This document shows positions 57,816 to 64,000 of a stretch of 64,000 nt of DNA, in pieces. The notes under the pieces are model-generated. The model saw only the letters and a list, made by a program, of their open reading frames with translations. It was not told where the DNA came from and searched no databases. The stretch is from NCBI RefSeq assembly GCF_031455195.1, contig NZ_JAVDSH010000006.1, forward strand, positions 62,001 to 126,000, written 5' to 3'. The position numbers were made by a program, and so were the translations under genes. The first letter of the stretch is position 1, and each line of letters opens with the position of its first letter. Origin of the DNA: Arthrobacter nitroguajacolicus_D. Its GTDB lineage: Bacteria > Actinomycetota > Actinomycetes > Actinomycetales > Micrococcaceae.

Positions 57816-58484
57816 ATGGGCATGCGTTTCAAGGACCGCGCGGAAGCCGGTCGCCGCCTGGCTGAAGGGCTCCCCCAGCTCAGGGAACGCCCGGACACCA
57901 TAGTGCTGGGCCTCGCCCGTGGCGGGATTCCCGTGGCCGCTGCCGCGGCCTCCGAACTTTACCTGCCCTTCGGAGCCGTGCTGGTCCGTAAGCTCGGCAT
58001 TCCGGGCCGGGACGAGACCGCCTTCGGAGCCTTGGCATGGTCCAACGGGGACGTCCTGCGAATCGTCAACAAGCCGCTCAAGGAACTCATTCTCTCCCGC
58101 GGCATTTCCCAGTCCGCGCTTGACGCCGTGGAAGCCCACGAGCGCTCTGAACTCCTTCGACGGGCAAGGCAGTACCCGGGAACCAGCCATGACCTCCGGG
58201 ACAAGACCGTGGTCCTGGCGGACGACGGACTCGCCACGGGAGCCACCATGCGCGCTGCCGTGGAAGCCGTCCGCGCCAGCGGGGCCAGCACCGTGATAGC
58301 GGCCGTTCCGGTGGCATCACTCGAGGCGTCAACGTCCCTGGGCCGGGTATGCGACTATGTGTTTGCCCTGCACACACCCGGTAAGTTCCACGCAGTCGGC
58401 GCCTTCTACGAACGGTTCGAGCAGTTGTCCGACGCCGACGTCGTGAGCCAACTGGAAGGTGCCGGTTCCAACGGTCGGCGGTAA
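57816..58484 (+). CDS. Phosphoribosyltransferase-domain protein
   Basis: This protein of about 222 residues has the PRPP-binding loop VVLADDGLATGATMRAAVEAV and the upstream IVLGLARGGIPVAAAAASEL. It resembles the stand-alone PRTase-like proteins often found beside erythromycin-esterase or hydrolase genes, whose substrate is undefined. The start could be 57816 (MGMRF) or 57822 (MRF), the latter with GGAG at a better distance; an in-frame ATG at 57768 is less likely. It does not show the features of APRT or HGPRT. Confidence 0.85.
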   Translation: MGMRFKDRAEAGRRLAEGLPQLRERPDTIVLGLARGGIPVAAAAASELYLPFGAVLVRKLGIPGRDETAFGALAWSNGDVLRIVNKPLKELILSRGISQSALDAVEAHERSELLRRARQYPGTSHDLRDKTVVLADDGLATGATMRAAVEAVRASGASTVIAAVPVASLEASTSLGRVCDYVFALHTPGKFHAVGAFYERFEQLSDADVVSQLEGAGSNGRR

Positions 58485-58517
58485 CCGCCGTCGTGATGCG
58501 CCAAACCCGGACGAAAC

Positions 58518-58550
58518 AAAAGGGTGCGGCCCCTAAGGACCGCACCCCTT
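58518..58550. terminator. Terminator between the phosphoribosyltransferase and MHS genes
   Basis: The stem GGGTGCGG/CCGCACCC with flanking A/T and a 10-base loop lies in the 90-bp convergent gap, so it can serve both genes. Confidence 0.75.
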
Positions 58551-58574
58551 GAATGCGCATGCAGCGGAAAATGC

Positions 58575-59909
58575 CTAGTGGTGAACGCTGTAGCCCAGCG
58601 GCCGCCCCTTGGTCTCCTTGGCGAGGATGACGCCTACCGAGGAGATGATGCAGAGGCCCATGATGTACAGCCCAACTGAACCCGACCATTTAGTGGAATC
58701 CAGGAGTGCCTGCGCAATCAGCGGAGCGAAAGCACCGCCCAGGATGGCGCCCAGGGCGTAACCGATGGAGATGCCGGAGTAGCGGACCTGCGCCGGGAAC
58801 ATCTCGGCGTACATCGCAGACATCGGGCCATAGGAGAGTCCCAGCCCGATGGTCAGGACGAACAGGGCTGTTCCGTACAGCACGATGTCCTTGGAATCGA
58901 TGAGCACGAACATGGGGATCATCCAGGCGAAGACAAGCCCGTAACCGATCAGGAAGGTCTTCACTCGTCCAATCCTGTCCGAAAGCCAACCGCCCACCAT
59001 GGTGAAGATGAGCCAGCCGAAGGATGCGATGGTGGTGGCAAGCAAAACCTGGGGCGCAGGCATCTTGAGGGTCTTGGTGGCGTAGGAGATGAAGAAGGCA
59101 ATCAGCAGGTAGCCGGCGGCATTGTTGGCGATGAAGATGAGGGCCGCAAGCACAACTTCCTTCTTGTTCCTGCGGAAGAGTTCACCCAATGGCGCCTTGC
59201 TCTCCGCTTTGCGCTGGGCGAGTTCCTTGAACACCGGGCTCTCGCCAACGGCGCGGCGGATGAGGTAGCCCACCACGATCAGGACCACGGACAGCAGGAA
59301 CGGAACACGCCAACCCCAGGTAGCAAAATCCTCCTTGGACATTCCCGACTGCAGGAAGAACAGCAGCCCGGTAGCAAGAATCATGCCGATGGGCACGCCG
59401 ATCTGCGGGTAGGCGCCAAAGAGGCCGCGTTTCTGGATAGGCGCATGTTCCACGGCCATCAGGGCCGCTCCGCCCCACTCGCCGCCTGCCGAGAAACCCT
59501 GGAGAACGCGCAGGAAGATCAGCAGTACCGGGGCCCAGAGTCCGATGGTGTCGTATGTGGGAAGGACACCGATCAGGGCGGTGGCTGCACCCATCATGAC
59601 GAGCGTCATGACGAGCACGGCTTTGCGCCCCATCCTGTCGCCCAAGTGCCCGGCCACGAAAGCTCCCAGCGGACGGAACAGGAAACTGATGCCGATCGTG
59701 GCGAAGGACAGGAGCTGCGCTACACCCGGGTTGGACTTCTCCAGGGGAGAAAGGAACAACGGAGCCAACAAGGTAGCCGTGAGCTGGGCGAAGATGAAGA
59801 AGTCGTACCACTCGATGGTGGTGCCCACCAGTGTCCCGGCAAGTACGCGGCGCTCTTCGCGTTTACTGCTGGGGCCTGACGTTGAGTCGACAGTGGAAGT
59901 TGCGGTCAT
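58575..59909 (-). CDS. MHS-family (MFS) metabolite:H+ symporter
   Basis: This 444-residue protein has twelve helices. The MHS signature is clear: GTTIEWYDFFIFAQLTATLLAPLFL near the N-terminus, GAFVAGHLGDRMGRKAVLV (loop 2-3), RVLQGFSAGGEWGGAALMAVEHAP and the loop 8-9 GGWLSDRIGRVKTFLIG. Relatives carry organic acids such as shikimate, alpha-ketoglutarate or citrate, or osmolytes. The solute is unknown. It is divergent from an IclR gene, with a dyad between them, which suggests IclR control by a catabolic substrate. Confidence 0.92.
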   Translation of the reverse strand: MTATSTVDSTSGPSSKREERRVLAGTLVGTTIEWYDFFIFAQLTATLLAPLFLSPLEKSNPGVAQLLSFATIGISFLFRPLGAFVAGHLGDRMGRKAVLVMTLVMMGAATALIGVLPTYDTIGLWAPVLLIFLRVLQGFSAGGEWGGAALMAVEHAPIQKRGLFGAYPQIGVPIGMILATGLLFFLQSGMSKEDFATWGWRVPFLLSVVLIVVGYLIRRAVGESPVFKELAQRKAESKAPLGELFRRNKKEVVLAALIFIANNAAGYLLIAFFISYATKTLKMPAPQVLLATTIASFGWLIFTMVGGWLSDRIGRVKTFLIGYGLVFAWMIPMFVLIDSKDIVLYGTALFVLTIGLGLSYGPMSAMYAEMFPAQVRYSGISIGYALGAILGGAFAPLIAQALLDSTKWSGSVGLYIMGLCIISSVGVILAKETKGRPLGYSVHH

Positions 59910-59957
59910 TGGAACTCCATGTGGGGTGAGAGTGCTGGTCAGCGCGTGACTTATATA

Positions 59958-59977
59958 AACCGACAGAACGGTCAGTT
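59958..59977. promoter_or_regulatory. Candidate IclR operator
   Basis: AACCGAC, a 6-base spacer, then GTCAGTT (6 of 7 positions complementary) lies in the 141-bp divergent gap, 48 bp before the MHS start and 73 bp before the IclR start. TATATAA next to it could be part of the MHS promoter. Confidence 0.45.
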
Positions 59978-60050
59978 AGGAAAGAATACTACACGCTGTG
60001 ACCCAAAGCACAGGTCCACGCCAAGGCCGGGCCAACATAGGATGGTTCGC

Positions 60051-60788
60051 ATGAATCCCCGCAGCGACACCCAGGGCACCACCGACGCATCCACCCAGGC
60101 GCCGCCGTCGCAAACCCTCTCCCGGGGCATCCGCGCGCTGGAAATTCTCGCAGCAGCCGAGCGCCCCCTCAGCATCGCGGAGCTAACCGAGGCACTCGGA
60201 GTGCACCGCTCGGTGGCCTACCGCATCCTGAGGACCCTCGAGGACCATTCGCTCCTGGTCCGCGACGACTCCGGACGGGTCCAGCCCGGGCCGGGATTGG
60301 CCGTGTTGGCCCGGGGCGTGTCAAGGAACCTGCAAACAGCATCCCTCCCCGAATTGACCCAGCTGGCAAACGAACTGCACATGACCGCCTTCGTCGCGGT
60401 CTGGGACCACCAGGAATGCGTCACACTGGTCACGGTCGAGCCGCGCCACTCCGGCGCGACACTCGCCCAGCACCCCGGGAGCCGGCACCCCGTCGGCACG
60501 GGCGCCCCGGGGATCGCCATCCAGTCCAGCATGACCGAGGAACGCTGGCAGCAGTTGGGCGCAGGCATTCCCTACCGGGAAGAGGCCCGGGAGGCCCGTC
60601 GCCTCGGCTACGCCACCAGCCACGACGAAGTCATCGCCGGACTATCCTCCATTGCCGCTCCCATCCGGGTTCCAGGCGGACGGCCGGCCGCGATCGCCGT
60701 CGTCTACATCCGCCTGGACCAGGATCCGGACGCCGTAGGCCAGGCCTTGGCCGCCAGCGCCGCGCGCATCGAAAGCCAACTCGCCTGA
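60051..60788 (+). CDS. IclR-family transcriptional regulator
   Basis: This 245-residue regulator has an N-terminal winged helix (LSRGIRALEILAAAERPLSIAELTEALGVHRSVAYRILRTLEDHSLL in outline) and a C-terminal effector domain of about 170 residues (MTAFVAVWDHQECVTLVTVEP, PVGTGAPGIAI, GYATSHDEVIAGLSSIAAPIR). The chosen start at 60051 (MNPRSD) has AGGA upstream; ATG 60042 is an alternative. IclR proteins usually control catabolism of aromatics or other carbon sources. It is divergent from the MHS transporter and is followed by a MoaF-family gene, its likely targets. Confidence 0.92.
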   Translation: MNPRSDTQGTTDASTQAPPSQTLSRGIRALEILAAAERPLSIAELTEALGVHRSVAYRILRTLEDHSLLVRDDSGRVQPGPGLAVLARGVSRNLQTASLPELTQLANELHMTAFVAVWDHQECVTLVTVEPRHSGATLAQHPGSRHPVGTGAPGIAIQSSMTEERWQQLGAGIPYREEAREARRLGYATSHDEVIAGLSSIAAPIRVPGGRPAAIAVVYIRLDQDPDAVGQALAASAARIESQLA

Positions 60789-60910
60789 AGCTTTCCTTAC
60801 AGGTCAAGCAGCGTGCCCCACAGCACAAGACGACAGCCACGGCCGGACCGAATACTCGAAGAAGGACCGGACACGCTGTCCCGTCCTTCTCCCGAGACTG
60901 AGAAGGAACC

Positions 60911-61711
60911 ATGAGCCTGAATCTTCTTGACACCTCCAACTGGCTGCCTTTGGATGGCCTGGCACCTGGCTTCGACGCCAACAAAGCCCCCACCGTGCAG
61001 GACCTTGCCGGGCAACGGTTCTCCGTCCACAGCGACGGCGGATCCATGACGTTCAGCTTCGACGACGAAGCCGTGCAATGGTCTGCGGCGGGACATGCCG
61101 GAACATCCACGTATGAGGCCTTTGCCGTGGCCGAAGATCTGTACTACGCCCAATGGCAGAGCGACCTGGAGCCGGAACTCGCCGTTTCCCTGGTCCTGGA
61201 CCTTACCCACGGCCGGGCACTCTACATCGGCGCCCTCCTTGGCAGGGCAACTCCTTCCAGCGTTGCCGTCAGTCACGATTTCCGTCCGGGCACCCTTGAC
61301 GGATACCAGGCCACTGGCCCTGACATCGCTGAAAGCACCGGACTCATCGGGCGCCGCGTTCAATGGGTCTACAGCGGATCGCATGCGTACGAGCACATCT
61401 ACCTCAGCCCCACTTGGTACACCTGGCAATGCCTGGCAGGTCCGGAGCGCGGATTGGCGGACACCGATTCCAACACGGTCTTCGAGGTCCGCCCCGGGAT
61501 TTTCGTGTTCACATGGCGGGAGAAAGTCATTCCATGCGGCTCCGTCACGGTCGCCGACCACCGGGACCCCCACTCCATCCGCTCCCACGGCAGCCTTTTC
61601 GGCTGGGATGAGGCAGGCACCGCCCCCGTGCACTTCACCTTCGGTGCCTACGGCCGCCTGATCAGCATGACCCGGCACAGCCCCGAACTGGACCCGGCTC
61701 AAGGGCTCTAA
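60911..61711 (+). CDS. MoaF-family protein
   Basis: This 266-residue cytosolic protein has two similar beta-rich halves, as in MoaF. The first half has LAGQRFSVHSDGGSMTFSFDDEAVQWS and YEAFAVAEDLYYAQW; the second has YSGSHAYEHIYLSPTWYTWQC and FEVRPGIFVFTWREKVIPCGSVTVADH (outline). MoaF is a small, poorly understood family first linked to molybdenum cofactor work in Klebsiella; no other molybdopterin gene is near, so that role is doubtful here. A lipocalin-like ligand-binding role is possible. It follows the IclR gene by 122 bp. Confidence 0.75.
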   Translation: MSLNLLDTSNWLPLDGLAPGFDANKAPTVQDLAGQRFSVHSDGGSMTFSFDDEAVQWSAAGHAGTSTYEAFAVAEDLYYAQWQSDLEPELAVSLVLDLTHGRALYIGALLGRATPSSVAVSHDFRPGTLDGYQATGPDIAESTGLIGRRVQWVYSGSHAYEHIYLSPTWYTWQCLAGPERGLADTDSNTVFEVRPGIFVFTWREKVIPCGSVTVADHRDPHSIRSHGSLFGWDEAGTAPVHFTFGAYGRLISMTRHSPELDPAQGL

Positions 61712-61734
61712 CCCCCAGGAGGCAGACCCGGCAC

Positions 61735-61777
61735 AAGGAAGCCCCGGCGCGATTCGGATTCGCGCCGGGGCTTCCTT
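61735..61777. terminator. Bidirectional terminator between the MoaF-family and APC genes
   Basis: An 18-bp perfect stem (AAGGAAGCCCCGGCGCGA at 61735-61752 with its complement at 61760-61777) and a 7-base loop lie in a 77-bp convergent gap. Confidence 0.9.
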
Positions 61778-61788
61778 GATGGAACGGG

Positions 61789-63264
61789 TCAGTCTTCCGC
61801 GCCGTGGCCAATCCGGGCGTAGAGCGCCGGCTGCGAGCGCCGGAGGCGAAGGCCCCAGATGATGCCCACAACCCCGGGCAGCAGGACCAGCACGGGCAGG
61901 ACAAACGTGGCTGGTATCGACTCGGTTTGCCCCAGCAGGACGTTGAAGTTGGTGGTGATGAGCACGAACACGACAGCCAGGAGAACGAACCCCAGGCCCG
62001 GGGCGATAACCCTGACCCAAAGGCTTGCCCCGTGCTGCTGCCGGCGGAAGAAGCCGATCACGGCAACCGATACCACGGTCATGAGCAGCACCAGGCCCAC
62101 GGCGCCGCTGTTGGTCAGCCAAGTGAACATGGTCAGCACCGGGTACAGTTCGCCCAGTTCGGAACCTGATCCCGCGATGGCAAAGGCAACGGTCACGACG
62201 ACGGCAATCACCGTCTGCGCCAGGGAACCGGCGAATGGCGCCCCACTCTGTGTCCGTACCTTGGCCAGCGCGGCCGGCAGGACCCGTTCGCGGCCGAGGG
62301 AGAAGAAGTAGCGCGCCACTGCATTGTGGAAACTGACGAGCGCGGCAAAAAGGCTCGTGACAAACAGGACCTGGGCGATGTCGCTGAGCAGCACGCCCCC
62401 ATTGGCGCCAAGGAAGGCAAAGATCATATCCGGACCGGAAGTGGCTGCGGTCCCGATGACGGCCGACGGACCCGTTCCCACGGTCATGGCCCAGGCCGAC
62501 ACCGCGTAAAAGACGGCGATGATGCCCACTGCGGCGAAGGTGGCACGGGCAACAGTCCGCTTGGGGTCCTTGGATTCTTCGCCGTAGATGGCAGCCGACT
62601 CAAACCCCATGAAGGCGGCGATGCCGAAGGACAGTACTGCGCCGATGCCGGGAACGAACAGGCTCTCCGGGCTGAAGGTCTCTGCGCTGATGCCCTCAGG
62701 AGCCACGGCGATGCTGATGACGTCGTAGATGATGACTACCAGGAATTCGAGGGCCACCAGGACACCGAGGACCTTGGCCGACAAATCCACCCTGTTCACG
62801 CCCAGCCAACCCACGATCGCGATGCACACCAGCACCGGCACCCACCAGGGAACGCTGACGCCAAGCCGTGCGGAAAGAAGCGATGAGACGGTGAAGCCGA
62901 ACAGGCCGTAGATCCCTACCTGCATCAGGTTGTAAGCCATCAGGGCAACCAGGGAAGCGCCCACTCCGGCTGGCCTGGAAATGCCCTGCGCTATATACGC
63001 GTAGAAGGCTCCGGCGTTGGTGACGTAGCGGCTCATTGCGGCGTACCCCACCGCGAACAGCGCCAATATTCCGCCCAGGAGCAGGAAGGACAGCGGGACG
63101 CCCGTCACTCCCGTGACCGCGAACGTGGTGGTCACTCCGCCCGCCAGGACGGTCAGCGGCGCAGAGGCCGCGATGATCATGAAAGTCACTGCCGGTACGC
63201 CAAGCCGCCTCTTGGTGACGGCGGCCGCGGTGGTCCGGCCCTTAACGGGGTTGTCCACGCTCAT
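61789..63264 (-). CDS. APC-superfamily amino-acid/amine permease
   Basis: This protein of about 491 residues has twelve or more helices. The N-terminal TKRRLGVPAVTFMIIAASAPLTVLAGGV and the segments SRYVTNAGAFYAYIAQG, FMGFESAAIYGEESKDPKRTVARATF (outline) and FHNAVARYFFSLGRERVLP are typical of the APC group that takes up amino acids or polyamines. The start at 63264 (MSVDNPVKG) has GGAG 7 bp upstream. It is divergent from an AraC-type regulator, 234 bp apart, which probably controls it. Confidence 0.92.
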   Translation of the reverse strand: MSVDNPVKGRTTAAAVTKRRLGVPAVTFMIIAASAPLTVLAGGVTTTFAVTGVTGVPLSFLLLGGILALFAVGYAAMSRYVTNAGAFYAYIAQGISRPAGVGASLVALMAYNLMQVGIYGLFGFTVSSLLSARLGVSVPWWVPVLVCIAIVGWLGVNRVDLSAKVLGVLVALEFLVVIIYDVISIAVAPEGISAETFSPESLFVPGIGAVLSFGIAAFMGFESAAIYGEESKDPKRTVARATFAAVGIIAVFYAVSAWAMTVGTGPSAVIGTAATSGPDMIFAFLGANGGVLLSDIAQVLFVTSLFAALVSFHNAVARYFFSLGRERVLPAALAKVRTQSGAPFAGSLAQTVIAVVVTVAFAIAGSGSELGELYPVLTMFTWLTNSGAVGLVLLMTVVSVAVIGFFRRQQHGASLWVRVIAPGLGFVLLAVVFVLITTNFNVLLGQTESIPATFVLPVLVLLPGVVGIIWGLRLRRSQPALYARIGHGAED

Positions 63265-63498
63265 AGTGTGCTCCTGCCTCGGTGCCGCGGGAGAGTGCGC
63301 GGCACGGTGTTCGTCATTCCGCAATCTTCCACCGCCGCAGGGTCGCGTGACTTGTCTCACACGGCAAGGTGTTTGTCGCTGCACGCACGCACGGCACCGC
63401 ATGTTCCCCGGTGTAGAATCGTGGGCAAGCTCACGTCCGCAGTGCCGGCCCTTCCGGCCCACTGGCAGCGGCGCCGCGGGCCTTTGAAAGGGAGATTG

Positions 63499-64000
63499 AT
63501 GACCGTCGCGGCCGAAACCGGCCCCGCAACCGTGGAAACCATCGTGGCGGAGTCGTTCCAGGAGTGGAGCAGGGCAATCTCCGCGTCCTTCGTGCCATTG
63601 GTGGCTCAAGGCCCCCGCAATTCGGCCTTCCACGGAACCATGCGCGCACGCGTCCTAGGCGAGATCTCCGTGGTGGAAATCACCGCCGGACCCCATACTG
63701 TCCTGCGCACGCCGGAGCTGATTGCCAAGTCCACCGGCCGCTTCTTCAAACTCAGCATCCAGCTCAGCGGCTCCGGCCGCCTGGTACAGGATGAACGCGA
63801 AGCCGTCTTACGCCCTGGCGACCTCTCCATTTACGACACCTCCCGCCCATACCAACTAACCTTCGACGACGACTTCCGCACCTTGGTGCTCATGTTCCCG
63901 CACGTTCTGCTGGACCTGCCTGCAGAGGCCATGGGCCATGTGACAGCTTTGCGGATCCCCGGTGACGAGGGGCTCGGCGAACTCATCAGCCCCTTCCTGG
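63499..64000 (+). CDS. AraC-type regulator, N-terminal ligand-binding part (cut by window edge)
   Basis: The frame runs from ATG 63499 (GGAGA 3 bp upstream) to the right edge, giving 167 residues without a stop. The sequence follows the AraC-binding-like domain 2 pattern: a cupin-like stretch (HTVLRTPELIAKS, FFKLSIQLSGSGRLVQDEREAVLRPGDLSIYDTSRPYQLTFDDDFRTLVLMFP in outline), then the linker. The helix-turn-helix should lie beyond the window. It is divergent from the APC permease and probably regulates it. Confidence 0.8.
   Translation, partial: MTVAAETGPATVETIVAESFQEWSRAISASFVPLVAQGPRNSAFHGTMRARVLGEISVVEITAGPHTVLRTPELIAKSTGRFFKLSIQLSGSGRLVQDEREAVLRPGDLSIYDTSRPYQLTFDDDFRTLVLMFPHVLLDLPAEAMGHVTALRIPGDEGLGELISPFL

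Overview
The window looks like a chromosomal segment of a high-GC Gram-positive bacterium of the Micrococcaceae, most like Arthrobacter/Paenarthrobacter. This is an inference from protein style, not a database match. The supporting features are GTG starts, lipobox lipoproteins, a sunset-domain (ArfC-like) protein, NrtR-controlled nadABC with a cysteine desulfurase, an actinobacterial serA and ilvBNC layout, and gltX beside tRNA-Glu and tRNA-Gln. I see no transposase, integrase, phage gene or CRISPR array. The segment is mostly core metabolism with some accessory transport and regulation.

Layout. 1-6.1 kb (minus strand): a membrane-anchored dynamin-like GTPase cut by the window edge, tRNA-Glu(CTC) and tRNA-Gln(CTG), a HAD hydrolase, gltX, a fumarylacetoacetate-hydrolase-family enzyme and a metallo-beta-lactamase-fold hydrolase. 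6.1-6.5 kb: two facing arrays of related 32-bp tandem repeats. 6.5-8.8 kb: ilvE and leuB. 8.9-14.2 kb (plus strand): a NarL-type two-component system followed by a MacB/FtsX-type ABC exporter, with the same 14-bp motif ahead of both. 14.3-19.4 kb (minus strand): metG and a second FtsX-type exporter. 19.6-28.1 kb (minus strand): serA, ilvC, ilvN, ilvB with a leader peptide and attenuator, ilvD, and a LysR regulator overlapping ilvD. 28.2-38.9 kb: an ArfC-like protein, a sugar dehydrogenase lipoprotein, two identical tRNA-Lys units, MarR and Bcp, tRNA-Leu, a peptide-type solute-binding lipoprotein, mqo and an RND transporter. 39-45.9 kb: a luciferase-like monooxygenase coupled to MarR, a transglutaminase, a lipoprotein, a DUF1684 protein, an ArsB/NhaD-type transporter, a second FAH enzyme and a GtrA protein. 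45.9-51.8 kb (minus strand): the NAD operon nrtR-nadA-nadB-nadC-cysteine desulfurase. 51.8-57.3 kb: an Lrp/AsnC regulator divergent from an amino-acid permease, then a 2-oxo acid dehydrogenase operon. 57.3-64 kb: MarR, phosphoribosyltransferase, an MHS transporter divergent from IclR, a MoaF-family protein, an APC permease and an AraC-type regulator cut by the window edge.

How the genes fit together. ilvB/N/C/D/E, leuB and the LysR gene cover most of branched-chain amino-acid synthesis. A Val-rich leader peptide plus terminator, and a nested dyad in front of it, point to attenuation and repression of ilvBN(C). The 51.8-57.3 kb cluster probably handles amino-acid-derived 2-oxo acids. Its E1 alpha and beta subunits are followed by a stand-alone lipoyl domain and a separate alpha/beta hydrolase in place of a normal E2, which is the most unusual gene set in the window. 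In the NAD operon, the NrtR protein has a degenerate Nudix box and a dyad in its probable promoter, and the desulfurase plausibly supplies sulfur for the NadA iron-sulfur cluster.
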